From: Spizellomyces sp. 'palustris'
Lineage: Eukaryota > Chytridiomycota > Chytridiomycetes > Spizellomycetales > Spizellomycetaceae
DNA length: 64,000 nt
Direction: 5' to 3'
NCBI GenBank assembly: GCA_006535965.1
Contig: QEAR01000021.1
Span: 230,610 to 294,609, forward strand
Shown: positions 32,949 to 47,399 of the stretch, in pieces
Position numbering within the stretch: position 1 is the first letter of the stretch
How the letters are laid out: every line of letters starts with the position of its first letter
Program-made: the position numbers and the translations under genes
Notes under the pieces: model-generated
Database searches by the model: none
Told to the model about the DNA's origin: nothing
What the model saw: only the letters and a program-made list of their open reading frames with translations

Positions 32949-35900
32949 ATGGTTTCGGCGAGGGTGAGCAAAGACATGATTTCCCACAGCAATTCAAGCC
33001 TTCGATCCACAGAACGAGTGCGAATATCACCTCGATCTCATGGTACGTGTACAAGCACTACTACCCCCAAAAAGTACATTTTTTGAGCTCGTATGTTAAC
33101 CATATCTGAAAAAGTCCTCCAATACGAAGTCCAAATCAAAGAGCTATTTGAAAAACATCCCACCAAACCCAGTCGAGAACGGGCTTCTGGATGCTTTGCC
33201 ATTCTCAGCGAGATTATTCCTTTCTTGGGCACGCTGGGACCCATTGTCCAGTTAATCAAGGATGAGCTGTATAGTTCAGTGTACTCAGAGGACCTCACAT
33301 CGTCGTCAGAGGAACCATTTGTGGAAAGATTACCATATTTTAGTGCTGTGAATAGGATCTGTGAGGCGAGGTCGGTGAGGCGTGTAAAGTCCACTGTGAG
33401 AACTCGATGCTTATAACTCCATTCCCTCCTCAAAAATAAAACAAATAAAGAACAACCGAAGGCGTGAAAACCACTGAAACCCTTACGGAACTCCAGCAAA
33501 AGCTCAAATTCCGCGAATACGACCTCCAAATCCTACAACGCAAGAATCTAGCTCTAAAGTAAGCAACCCCAGCTCCTGTGCATCCCATATGCCGTTAAAT
33601 TGATGACGATCTACAACACCAGTTTTTGTTGTGTGGCCTTGTTTTTGTAGGCAAGAGATCAGCGATCGTGTAGCGAGCGAGCGAAAGTTAAGAGAGGAGA
33701 TCTCGGGATTGGAGGAAGTTATTCGGAAGCAGGAGGGTGATAAGGGGAGTCTGAAGACTGTGCATTCCAAGGCTGAGGAAGGGCTGAAGCGTGTTATTGA
33801 GGATTTGCAGGTTAGCTGGATGCTTGGTTCGCATTGAAATATTTGCGTGCGTTTGTTTATATGCCGGGCTCCTTGTTCCCATGATGTAGACGTCACTTGC
33901 TCAGTCAAATCATATTATCGAGAAATTGACCGTTTTCAAGTCCGCTTATGATGAACCTACGGAAGGTGAGGGGTAGCGCTAACGTGGTTCGCGCCCGTAG
34001 AAAAGCTGACAATTAATGCATATAGAGGGAACATACGAGGAAGAAAAAGACAAAAGCAAGCAGCAATTAGTGATTGATTCTCAGGTAAGTTAATTCGAAA
34101 GCACTGCACCACCTCGAAATCTTGCTCAGCTCTGAGATTAAATGACATACCAGGGCATGGTCGAATACGACATTTACCAAGCGGAGCGTCTGGAAGAGCA
34201 GTTTGCTGATATTCTAAACTGGCAGTTGGACGACTACGAGTCTGCGCTGGCGCAGCTTCGAAAAAAGCGGGAAATTCTAGCAGGTGTTACGACGAACGAG
34301 GAGGAGAGGGAGGAGTCCTATAGGATTGAGGTAATGCGTGCTACTTTGGTTACCCCAGTGAAATGTGGTTATTTAACGCCTTGATCTCTACTTGGGTAGC
34401 TTAACGATATTGTGAATGGGTTTAAAAAACGTGTCGCGGATTTATTGGAGGAGCAGCAACTATTGAAGAAACACATCCAGGGACTTAAGATTGTGCTCGC
34501 CAATTATGCTGGAGACAAATTAATGGCTGCCGTGCAAAGAACCGCTGATGAAGCGTTGCGAAAATACGCATTCGCACTTCATTACTCGGAAGATGACGGA
34601 CAAACGTTCTATCCCTGCAAAACGATGCAGTATTGTAACAAATGTGGTGACAGGGTACGTCCAATGCTTCATCACTCAAGATGATCATTGACATTGAAAA
34701 TGTATATCTGCTCCTCCCAGACAATTGTTTGTCCCCACAGGACTCTGTACAGCGAAACCGTTCGAATACCGTTAAGCATCACTCATCTGAAATTCACACA
34801 CCCTTCCTTGCGCCTCCGGACAAACTTCAACCGTCTGACTTTTGAAGCCAATCTCGCCAACAGACTGGTAGAGCCATCAGAGGAAATTGGGGTGACAGAG
34901 GACGAAAGCATGGAGGTGCGCTCTCAAAATCATTTGTATCGCCCAGCGAAATCCGAACTGATTTGGTTGTTCCGAAGGTATCCCAATCGTTCAAAAAGAT
35001 ATGGCAAGGATTTTACGAGAATCGAGAAGGAACGAGACCTCGCATCAGCCGCCCCGTACCCCTCAACAAGTTGCTTGGGCTTATCCAAGAGATTTATGAC
35101 ACCCGATGGGCTTTTGAGGAAGATATCGAAAAGGATTTGCAACGTGATCGTGCTTTGACCAAATTTGTGGTATGAAAAGTGTCGTGCTATATTAATAACC
35201 GGTGGTGGATACAGGCATGTTAACTTATTTCCAACAGGACTTTTTCTATGAACTGATGGAAAGTCGATACCAAATCAAGGAGATTGCGCGAAAAGCCATC
35301 CATGACATATTCACCGCTCTGCAGCACAGCGAGGAGACTTCTTCTGTGAGCAATGCACCTCATTTTGGGCGCTGTGGTTTATTCTTTCCCTTTTTATAAC
35401 TTACATACACTAGGCTGTTGCCATCTTTGTTCGTCATCTCAGTGGAGACGAAGATGCTATGTGGAAATATATCACACTTGCACGCAAACTGTTTGCCACG
35501 TACGAAGTGCTAGATGCTGCAGCGTACCGGAAAATCATCCAAATCATCTATCCGAGTAGAACGGTATAGTCCAATGCAAAACCAATACCGATTGAGAGAA
35601 CGTTGGCCTGACGTCAATGAAATTTCCTTAGAAAGAGATATATGATCAAATGGAGTTAGAGTTTGTCGCATTCAGCAAGAATCGATTCTCGAAAGAGATG
35701 GTGGAAGAGCACTTGATGCACATGCTGCGAACCAATATTGAACCCAATCAAAAGTTTGTAAGTACGGCTATGAGTAAGGGGGTCACGTCTGCAGTCCACC
35801 GCTGAAGCCTGCGCCTTTTACCATAGTTCTTCCGCACATTAAAACGCTTCGACTACCAAGAACAAGGTTTCCTCAGCTATGATGACTTTGACGAAGCGTT

Positions 35901-36461
35901 GGGGCAGATTCTCCCTGGTGCTCCAACCCGCATGAAACGCATGCGCTACCGTCTCTCTGAGCTGGACGTAGGCAAAGATACCGTCCCCCTGGAGCGACTG
36001 GCCCTTATTGGATCGTATATTTCCCTCTACTGCTCCTACTTGAGTCATTGGGTTCCACAAGCGCTTGTCGCCACAGATTTTATGAATGATGCCTATTTTA
36101 GCTCGCCTGGAACTGCAGGCGAGATGGGTGGACCGCGGAGCGGGCGGGAAGCCTCGACACTGGGCGATTCACCGGAGGCTAATGCAGGGATGCAAGAGGA
36201 GATTGAGGACATTTTGTACGGACATGTAGAGAATGACGTGCTGGATGAGCAAGCCATAGAGGAGGAGGTCAGTGTGTGCAGTTGCGGATCCGGGCGACAG
36301 CAAGAGTTACTAATACTTCATGCCTTCCTGTTGTCTAGGCCATGCGCATGGCAAAGCGGGTTACAATAATGCAAAGGATGGAAAAGGATACTGGAGATGA
36401 GGAAGAGGAAGATCAATTAAGTGACCTCCCAAGCATGCGTTTATCAATGGCATATCCGTGA
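32949..36461 (+). CDS. TSNAXIP1-like ciliary coiled-coil protein with zinc-ribbon-like motif
   Basis: Fifteen exons: 32949-33042, 33115-33381, 33462-33558, 33651-33810, 33890-33965, 34026-34084, 34154-34330, 34400-34654, 34721-34915, 34978-35169, 35238-35345, 35414-35563, 35632-35757, 35827-36267, 36339-36461; 839 aa, all in phase. The N-terminal QYEVQIKELFEKHPTKPSRE followed by EIIPFLGTLGPIVQLIKDEL resembles the TSNAXIP1 N-terminal domain. A long coiled coil (residues ~120-330) comes next, then CNKCGDRTIVCPHR (Cys-x2-Cys...Cys-Pro-His), probably zinc binding, then an alpha-helical domain to an acidic tail. TSNAXIP1-type proteins are found in ciliated organisms, which fits the convergent neighbour DNAI2. 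Exon 2/3 joining is the weakest. The family name is moderately certain. Confidence 0.75.
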
Positions 36462-36565
36462 TGATGTGTCACGAAAACAGTTTTGTCGTGCTCCAGTAGA
36501 ACAAAAGTAAAATGTAATACATTATACAACGAAAACGTAAGCCCTTCCCCCCAAGTCTCCTACTT

Positions 36566-38965
36566 TCATTGCGCTTTTACTTCGTCTCGCGCTCGAGCCA
36601 TGGCTTGTTCTCTAGCTGTTCCGCTCCCATCATCTATAAACGAAAAGAAGTCGTCCTCGGCTTGCTTAATGAGATCATCTAACGCTGCTCCAGTCAATTT
36701 GACAGCAGCAGAATTGGGCCGCTTTTGTGCCGCCTTTAATCGCTTTTCTCTAGCGGAACTTTCAAGTGTTTTCTCTCTTTTGGCTTCTCGCTCCAGCATC
36801 TGTGTTAAAAACGTTAGCGTGAACATTCAATTGGAACAGACGGTGACTACAGCCGTACCTGAGAAAAGATTGCTTTTTCATTGTTTTGGAGACGCGTTAG
36901 ACCATCTGACAGCTCGAGAATGGTCGTCGACCCGTCCCGAGCTGTGGTGGCAATGTGCCTGCCGTGCTCTTGAATCTTGATTGAATGGATAGGGGAGTTG
37001 CAGACCTTGCAGAATATATCAAAATCAGCGGTTTAGTTTGATGGACAATTGATAGTCCCGATTGTTTATACCTGAACGGTCAATGTCGGATCGTTCTGTT
37101 TAAAGAGGTAATCCCACACATCAACAGTTCCGTCCAGTTTAGACGTGAAGAAAACTGATGGACGTGTCGGACTCCAGCATGCATCTGTAAGGTAGGATGG
37201 TGCGTATCTAGTAGACATTATAGGAGATCGTATATCTTCCGCCCAGATCTACGAAAAGTATGGATCTTGAATTCCCGGGTATTCTGTCGGGATTTATAAT
37301 TATGAATGGCATACCTGCGCTTTCCAATCTCCAACCGTTAGGAAATTTTTAAGGAAGAAGGGGTTGCGCTACGGTTCGTAACAGTTTAGTGCTTGTACGT
37401 TGGATGTAACGGCAACGATACTGCAGCACTGACCTGTAACGCTAACACGGGTCCGTGATGGCCGGGGTAGATGTGGGTGATCTTCTCTGATGGGTTTTTG
37501 GCTTTCTTGTTGCACATGAAAACGGATCCATTCTCGCCGCCCACCATAAACTTTGTTGGCTGCAAAGGCAAGGTTTCTTTCAATGCACGGTTGTGTGGGT
37601 TGCGCTCCTAGTATAGATTCAACATGCGTACCATGGTTGTTTCGTAGTCTACGACCGTGCCTCCAACAATCTGGCCGTTCTTCTCCGGGTCCAATAGGAG
37701 GTTTTCTGTCGGCTCCGCCAATTTCCTAATGTCCCACCAGAGCACCTGTCCGTCGGAGGACACGGAAAAGAATTCGGAGCCTTATTCAAACACAGAAGTC
37801 AGTCAGTCGACATGTTTTAGATGCTAGCTTTTCTTCAACGTCCGTCAACGTACCAGATTTCGACTGTACCCACGACAAGTTATATACAGGATCCCGATGA
37901 CTTCTGTCAACCGCCGATGTATCTACTGGAAATGAACCTTTCCTGGTATCCCAGTACGCTATGTCGTAACAAATACTTTAGCATATCATATGCGGGCAGG
38001 TATGATTGACTGCACTGACATATAAGCCCATTGTAGCATCCACCGACGAGCACGTGGGGGTCCTTGGGATTGTACTTGATGCTCACCAAAGGTGATGGCG
38101 GCGTGAGGGTCTGATCGGGGGTGTTTGGGTTCTCTACATCCCAAATGTAGGAATCGTAGGACATGTTTGCCGGCATGGATTGAAACTGGAGCATGGAGTA
38201 CGCTACAGCGATTTTGTGGCCGTCGTCGGGGTACCAAGATACGTACGTCGCAGCCCGCTTCAGTGGATTGGGGTCTCTGTTGAGGAATCAATTTTTGTGA
38301 GATATTGTGCTGCAACAGAAAAGCTTCAGGATTTTTTTGACCTGTAGACATTGAGGGATTTGGCAGATGGCGTCTCAACCGATATCGCGTCGGGACCGTC
38401 TGCGAAATATTCTTCGTAAATGTCGATTGCGTTGTTTTGTTTGATGCAATGTTCCATAGACTTTAAGCAGTTGTAAGTGAGATTCTGTTCCAATCGGGGA
38501 AAACTCCGCACGACGGACGATATTCCAACGGAACACATACATTTCCCATACTTTGTACCGCCCGAATGTACTCATCATCCTTCTCAACCTTTTTCCGGTA
38601 TCTAATTGTGTGTTCCACATCTGTCGCGTCAACATCCTTCGGCCATCCACCCTGTGTATGGAGAATTCCTCTGTTGGACAGCACGAAACTCTCGGTGTTA
38701 ACCTTCCAATCGGAGCAATGCCAACGGTTAGATCGACCAGTTTTGTAAATGAAAGCTGCAGTCCATTAAAAAAATAGCCAACCTCATGCTCGGACTTTTC
38801 TGGAACACTTTGAACCTCTGCGTGACATGGATTTCGCTCCACGTAATTTCGCATCAAAGTGGGATCGGATGGTATGTTCAGCCCAAGGACAGCCGTCCGA
38901 TCCCCGAATGTGGGCTGCCGACCAAAGTCCTTGCGCTTCTTCTGATAGACGTAGACTATCTCCAT
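36566..38965 (-). CDS. DNAI2: Axonemal outer-arm dynein intermediate chain 2 (DNAI2/IC69 type)
   Basis: Eleven exons: 38965-38783, 38702-38541, 38460-38342, 38276-38020, 37958-37854, 37780-37632, 37607-37434, 37368-37315, 37248-37072, 37005-36859, 36799-36566; 586 aa. The N terminus [17 protein letters not shown], the block GGWPKDVD...[12 protein letters not shown] and [17 protein letters not shown] are hallmarks of DNAI2. WD repeats follow ([87 protein letters not shown]), and the C-terminal helix is charged. It assembles with DNAI1 at the base of outer-arm dynein in flagella, so the organism should make motile zoospores. Stops of this gene and the TSNAXIP1-like gene are about 100 bp apart. 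Confidence 0.95.
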
Positions 38966-39202
38966 TCTCTACGAGGGTGTTCCGCAATGAATTCGTGGTA
39001 GAGAGGGTGATCTGTCTAGCGGGATGTTCAACTCATGTCGCGAACAGTCTGAGTCGCCGAATAGTCAATGCTGACAAATCAGGATGCAGGGTCGCAGTGA
39101 ACCTGACGCGTGAGTCCGACCTTATGCAATGGTACACTCGTGGGACGCACCTGTGTCATTTGCCCCCATCATCGTTTATTTGGGCGACACATCACTGGAA
39201 GC

Positions 39203-40110
39203 ATGGACTTCACCATAGTCAGCTTTAATGTTCGCTTTGGGTCTGCAAACGATGGCCCGAATAGCTGGGAGTTTCGCCGCAGCCTGGCGTACAAGGTATC
39301 CTTGTCAGTACGGGGTTCGGGTGGCCCGACCTAGTATTAACCTGGATAGCAGACGATCGATATGCTTCATCCAGACATTCTCTGTCTACAGGAGGCCGAG
39401 TTGTGGCAAATTCGTGAAACCTTGGATGGCATTTCGAAAAAGAGCTACGAGTTAGTTGGTACGTTGGATATCCTTGGACTGAATTGACGTCGCAGAAAGG
39501 TTAATAGTGATCCACTGCAGGGGTCGGGCGGGAGGATGGTCGAGAGGCAGGCGAGTTCAGCTGCATTTTATACGATCGTGCAAAGTTTCAACTTATTCGG
39601 AGCGGTACCTTTTGGCTGAGCGAAACCCCTGATCATCCTGGCCCTAAAGGATGGGGGGCGAGCTGTCAGCGTATTTGCACGTTTGCTGACTTGGAAATGT
39701 CAGGGAAGCGGATATCTGTTTTCAATACCCATCTTGACAATGTAAGCCGCGAGGCTCGCGCCAAGGGCATTGCTCTTGTCCTTGACCGCGTAAAGAGCTT
39801 TGGTGTTCCAGATGTGTTTGTCACGGGTGATTTCAACAACTTTGGTGAGGACGTTGAAGAAGTGGTGCAAATGCGCCAGGCAGGCTTTGTGGACACATAT
39901 GAATTGATACATCCTAATACCCGGGGAAAGGATAAGGCCACTTTCCACGGATTTACGGGCTCTGCAATCCCACCAAAGATAGATTTTATCTGGATGAGAT
40001 CCCAAGAGAATAGGCTAAAAGTGGTGGATGCAGATATTATTAGGCAGCATGGCGAAAATGGGAGGTACCTTTCCGATCATTTTCCTGTAATGGCCAAAAT
40101 AACTAGTTGA
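39203..40110 (+). CDS. Endonuclease/exonuclease/phosphatase (EEP) family protein
   Basis: Three exons: 39203-39295, 39353-39458, 39521-40110; 262 aa. The whole protein is one EEP domain: FTIVSFNVRFGS (Asn), ILCLQEAELWQI (metal-binding Glu), a central NTHLDNVSREARAKG (His), VFVTGDFNNFGED (Asp and Asn), KIDFIWMRSQ (Asp) and the terminal YLSDHFPVMAKI (Asp-His). This set matches Mg2+-dependent phosphodiesterases such as the small fungal and bacterial EEP proteins. Substrate (nucleic acid, phosphoinositide or other) cannot be told. No signal peptide. The gene is divergent from DNAI2 with 237 bp between the start codons. Confidence 0.87.
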
Positions 40111-40357
40111 AATGATCCTAATTCTTGTGCAAAGTACCGTTTTGACTTCCATCTGGGAACGTCCTAAGCCACAACGTGCTTGTTGCCATGTCAACACGAT
40201 TGCTGCGCTCCAAAAGCTCTGGTATATGTAGTCCATGTCAAATTGTAGCCGGCGGCGACGCTTCTACTTGATAGCAGCCGTGTTCCTTGTGCGCAGAGCT
40301 GTTGCGAGGGCTGGTGTTACGTCTTGGCTCGGCTGCTGATTTCGTTTTGCTTGATCC

Positions 40358-42444
40358 ATGATGGATGGTTACGACTATCATGACTTGGAGCGACACTTGT
40401 ACGAAGACGAACTTTACAAGGACCCTCTAGAAAATGTGGACGCAGAGCACACTGACAGGTACTTTAGTTGCTGGCGTTCTATGGCACGCGCTGCTCTGGT
40501 CACCATACTACTGCAGTGCTAAGTTGAGTACTGGACCTTTTTCACCAGTACGATATACGAGGCCCAGCTCACAATATCACTACGTTTCTCCTTTTCAACA
40601 GTGCAGAGAGTGATCTCGAGGACAATCTGCTGGCGCATGTAAATTATAATCACAGTTTCACCTTGGAGGCGGAAGGTACTGTTTTATGCTTTTTTTTGTT
40701 ATATCTTCTTCCAAAGTTTAATCGACTTGACCTACTCTAGGTGACGATGATGCAGAGGATCTGTCAAAGGGTGATATTCTACCAGAAGACCTGACGAATA
40801 CCAAACTGAATGATGATGAGGATGACCAGCGTTCGTCAGACATGGATATATCCGAGGATGAGCATATTTCGGCTTTAACCAAGGGCCCTCAACCGGACAT
40901 CGATGAACCCGATATTGCCGACGTGCAAGCACCACTACCTGTGATGAAAATCAAGAGCGCTGCTTCTACGGATGTAGTGGAGCTGGAGGATTTACTAACG
41001 AACTCAAGCTTCAACCACGTACGGACAGATAAGCGGGTTATATAAACACAACAATCGCCGCGCCTAATCTTTACTAATAATCCGCAGCCTAGATATTTCG
41101 GGTCCGAAATCATGTGTCTCTTTTGCAGAAAGACGGGCCATACAGCCAAGTCTTGTCCTGAAAAAGTGAGTCTCGGCATGCAGCTGTGATCAGGACGGCT
41201 GCCGGTTTGAAGGTTCACACTTTGCTCATTTTTCAGGAAACTGCATGTTTCTTATGTAAAGCCGATCACGAGCCACTAAAATGCCCGCTGGCCGATGTAT
41301 GCTACCGCTGCTGGCGACGGGGCCATCAATATAAAGTGGGTGTGTGGAAACAGGCAGTGGGAAAGTTGAGCTCATTGTTCATTAACTTTGATCCACTAGG
41401 ATTGTGATGCATCTAGAGACGATAGAGACTGTGCCTTTTGCAATGAACATCATCGGGTTATGGTATGACTTATCAGTATTGAGGTTGAAGAATATAGGTG
41501 GTGATTTAATGTCTTGCACAGGAGTGTCCAGGTGTCTGGCGACAGTATATCTATACTGCCTTGGTGAGGATGTCGTGAAGGCTGGCTTACTCTGTGTCAC
41601 TTAATCTGATATTATCATTAGTCAAGCTCCAAGTCAGTACCGCATGAGAGAGACGCGCACATTTTCTGTTACGAATGCGGGTTGGAGGTAGGTCCGCTTC
41701 ATGAGATAATCTTATGCTCAGACGATTGAACTCATTTCGGTTCACCTTGTTTGCATTTTAGGGACATTTTGGTGACGTAGGTTGAGAATTTCTTATAAAA
41801 CTATTGTTCATGCGTGTGACGGGTACATTCTTCTACAGGACTGCCCCCATCAAGGACGGTCGCGAAGGCGTGGACCAGCACGAGACGGTGCCTTCAGTGT
41901 GAAATCCCTTAGACAAGAGTACAAATTCGAGCGCTATCGAGCTCAAGGAGTTTTCATCCCACCAAGGCGACGGAGTCGGAGCAGATCTGATTCTCGCGAA
42001 AAACCACCACATCGTGATTCTCGCGAGAGACCTCCACCTCGTGACTCTCACGCTCCATCGCGTGAGCGACCTAGAAAACCAGTGCACACACGATTTACAT
42101 CGATTTCCCCATCACCTACCTCGCGCTCATCTAGGTCATCCCTGTCACCGCCAAGGTCACGACGAGATACCCCAATGACTCGATCAAGCTCTGTTCGTGA
42201 TAATCGTGGGCGTACCGACAGGCCCAAAAGTAGCAGGGAGGATGACCGCGAACGAAAACGACATAGTTATACCAGCCAGACCGAGAAGAAAACCGACCTT
42301 CGAGATCGAATACATCGAAACTCTTTGGATCGTAATGGACGTGGCAGTTCGAGAACGGACTCGTTAAAATTGCTGGAAAAGTTCAAGCCGCGATATCGTG
42401 GGACGTATGATGGTTCTCGATTGAGCCCAGGAAAGCGACGGTGA
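40358..42444 (+). CDS. AIR1/AIR2-type zinc-knuckle protein (TRAMP complex)
   Basis: Ten exons: 40358-40458, 40602-40675, 40741-41018, 41088-41165, 41237-41335, 41400-41462, 41522-41563, 41622-41687, 41762-41776, 41839-42444; 473 aa. An acidic N terminus precedes five CCHC-type knuckles: CLFCRKTGHTAKSC, CFLCKADHEPLKC, CYRCWRRGHQYKDC, CAFCNEHHRVMEC and CYECGLEGHFGDDC, the number and spacing found in yeast Air1/Air2 and animal ZCCHC7. These RNA-binding subunits bridge the poly(A) polymerase Trf4/5 and Mtr4 in the nuclear TRAMP complex, which feeds RNAs to the exosome. The C terminus is an Arg/Ser-rich tail with repeated RDSREKP-like units. Exon 9 is just 15 nt (GHFGD) inside the fifth knuckle. 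Confidence 0.88.
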
Positions 42445-42938
42445 TGCACTAGCGTAGGAAAGCTGACAGTTAGAAAGGGAGGCTATTTATTTTTTATCGA
42501 ATTGTTTTTGCTTTGGAGTCAGTCCTTTGTGGGGGTGGAAACTTGCAGCAGCAGCAGCCAGTCCTCGTATTGAAACTGTGCCATTATTTAAGTCACCGTG
42601 CCCCTGTCGTAACGTGACAACGAACATTTGGGGTTAATGACAAAAAAACCCTCCAAAGGGCAATCGACGCGTTTTTTCCTACATTTCAAGTTCTTTCTTC
42701 TCTTGAACTGCGCTTGCACCCTATCAACTGGCATCTCACGGAAATTTAGCGCTCACATCCCGCACTTTCTACGCTCCGCTCCTTCCCCCTCCCTCTGCGT
42801 ACGGCGTCCTCTTCTCCTTCGTCTCCCGACTACGCCTGCCCCCATTTCCCACCTGCCGCTAACGTTGCGACAACTCTAACCGATCTAAGGTTCTCACCCG
42901 ATCACCTTCCCGCGGTTCTCTCTCACATTATCTCGTCA
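42445..42938. other. Promoter region of the KH-domain gene
   Basis: No gene. A (CAG)-rich short run occurs near 42545-42558 and a pyrimidine-rich leader (42770-42880) precedes the ATG. Confidence 0.45.
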
Positions 42939-44360
42939 ATGGCATCACTCAAGGCACGCCGCTCAAGCCCCTATGACGACGATCCCATGGTTCGTCTCAC
43001 TGGGCTTTCCTTGGACCCCGACTTTCCACCGCACCATCACGCCGTCCCACCTTCAAGCTCTCCTATTCCCCACGCTCCAGCCGACGAGCAGGACCACGTG
43101 CAGAAGCGTGTTAGAGACGCGGAAGAGGCTGGCCCCACTTCCCCAGGTGCTGAAGAAGATTTTGACCAGGAACGCGATCGTTACCGTGAGGAGGACACCC
43201 GACCTTCACAGGATGATCAGGAGCCTTATTTGACTCTCCGTGCATTGGTCTCTACCCGCGAGGCGGGTGTCATCATTGGCAAAGGAGGGAAGAATGTAGC
43301 CGAGGTCCGTGAGGTTACCGGCGTGAAGGCTGGCGTTTCCAAAGTTGTCCACGGTGTTCATGAGCGGATTCTGACCGTGTCTGGACCGTTGGAATCTGTC
43401 GCCAAGGTAAGAATATAAATTATGATCATAATGGCTGTAAAATCTTTGGATGCTTATTGACTTCCGTGTTTTGCCTCCTACTCTAGGCTTACTATCTGGT
43501 TGCCAAACACCTCCTCGAGAATCCCATTGAAAACACCCGTCAGCGTGAACCCGCCCATCCCGACTACACTACCATCCGTCTTCTCGTTGCCCACCAACTC
43601 ATGGGATCCATCATCGGTAAAGGTGGATCCAGAATCCGTGATATCCAGGAAGAGTCTGGGGCGAGAATCGTAGTCTCGAAAGAAATGCTGCCACAATCCA
43701 CCGAGCGCGTCATTGAGATTTACGGTCTTGTTGATTCCATGTATGTACCTTGGCCTTATCTAAATTTCTGATCTGAAGGGTGGATGCTAAATATATTTTT
43801 TGTTTCCTAGTCAAATTGCCGTATACCAAATCAGCGAGTGTATCCTCAATGACATTGAGCGTGCTACCGGCACTATCCTCTATTCTCCCGAGAACCGATC
43901 TGGCCGCAGCCGGGGCCCTGGCCGGTATGTTGACGACGAACTCTCACCGAGGAGCGACCGTCGTGGTGGACGTCGCGGTAGCATAGGCGAAGGACCAGGC
44001 CCAGCAGCAAGGCGGACTCACGCGCGTGGTGACTCTCAAGGAAATGGTGTCCAGCTCATCTCCAACGGTAGTGCAGGCGGAGACCAACGCACCCAGACTC
44101 TCGGCATTCCGGCCGACATGGTTGGCTGCATCATTGGCAAAGGTGGTTCCTTCATCAACCAGATTCGTCGTTCTTCTGGCGCGAAGCTTCGCATTGACGA
44201 ACTGCAAGATGGTCAGACCTCCCGCATGGTCACCATTACTGGCACTGACGCTGCTACCAAGAAAGCTCTCGGCATGATTTATAACCAGCTTGAAGCCGAG
44301 AAACAGCGCCGACTGGGGCTGGAGAACGGTGACGACGAAGATCACCAAGATTACGAGTAA
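42939..44360 (+). CDS. Triple KH-domain RNA-binding protein (PCBP/hnRNP K, Hek2/Rnc1-like)
   Basis: Three exons: 42939-43406, 43487-43740, 43811-44360; 423 aa. Three KH type I domains each carry the GxxG loop: REAGVIIGKGGKNVAEVREV, LMGSIIGKGGSRIRDIQEES and MVGCIIGKGGSFINQIRRSS. The arrangement of two adjacent KH domains, a linker rich in Arg/Gly (RRGGRRGS) and a third KH near the C terminus is that of the poly(C)-binding family and yeast Hek2/Pbp2 or fission yeast Rnc1, which bind mRNAs to control localisation and stability. The N terminus is acidic and Pro-rich. No localisation signal stands out. Confidence 0.9.
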
Positions 44361-44911
44361 ATCATCTCGCCTGGACGATGGAACTCTTCGCCTTTTGCGG
44401 TACAAACGAACATTCAACAAGCACCTTGATCAATTTTACCATCGTCCGTGATCGCTCGACCTCCCATTTCCGTTTTTGTCAGCAAGCTCCCCTACGTCCT
44501 TTTTTCTCCTCCTCTTGAAGTTCCGTTCCAATTAGCTTTCCTTTCCTATGCCTCAAACCAAAAAAAACCTCGACTTTGCTAGTCCTGCTGTCTTTTTCTT
44601 TGTTTGGTGTAAACTTGTGTGTATTGTATCTTTTCTCTGATGGCTTGACTTTCAGAAAAGATGAATATATTTTTTGCTGGTGTACCAGCTTGCTGCCCAA
44701 TGTAAATACGCCCGACAGTTTATCGCATTTATGATTTAAAATATCAAGTAAAAAACCAAATCAGTGCCCCACTGCAGTTGGATGGAACCAAGCTGTTGCT
44801 AAGGTCGCTCAATGATGTTGGTAGGTCGTGTTACCTTCGCCCTTGAGATTGATCTGACTTTGCTGGCCTGGATCCTCAAAGCAAACAGGATTGAAAACAG
44901 CACGCATTACC
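44361..44911. other. Spacer between KH gene and ArgRS gene
   Basis: 3' UTR of the KH gene followed by the ArgRS promoter. No gene seen. Confidence 0.5.
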
Positions 44912-46874
<1,963 letters not shown>

Positions 46875-47399
46875 GGGGATGAGGAAACGGGGTAGAGAGC
46901 GATAGAATGGCTGGTTGAATGGCGGTTTTTGTTTTCCTTTTTTTTTTGTAACTACGTAGATGTGACCCATATATAAACAGCATTTCCAGTGATTCTCCAA
47001 GTAGTATACCAAAAATGCGTGGCTGTCGTGATTGCTGTGTAGCAATTCATTGGGGAGCTGCTAGCAGATGACGGACGGTATAATATATTTTAAGATACGA
47101 GATAGAATGCAATCCTGGCCGACGGGCCGATGGGCCTCACCACGACCCCACAAGCCAGCAACCATGCTAACACAATCTACAGCTCACTTTACACGAATAC
47201 AGGCTCTCATCTCCAATGCTCGCCACACATCCAGGAGCGCAACCCAACAGACACCCAACCTACATAAACCAAAATCTACAGAGGAAAAAGGTGTGGGGCG
47301 GACCAAAAAAAAAACCACATTCTTGCAGAGTTCAACCATTAAGCCCCCCATCTTTTCTTCTTTTGCAGTAGAGCTGTATGCAGAAAACTAGCCGGGTAC
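46875..47399. other. Convergent 3' spacer
   Basis: Between the ArgRS stop (+) and the F-box/WD40 stop (-). No gene seen; AT-rich 3' UTR-like sequence. Confidence 0.5.

Noticed and set aside
40459-40601. The 143-nt first intron of the AIR-like gene as a snoRNA host
   Set aside because: No box C (RUGAUGA-like) and D (CUGA) pair with a closing stem could be found.
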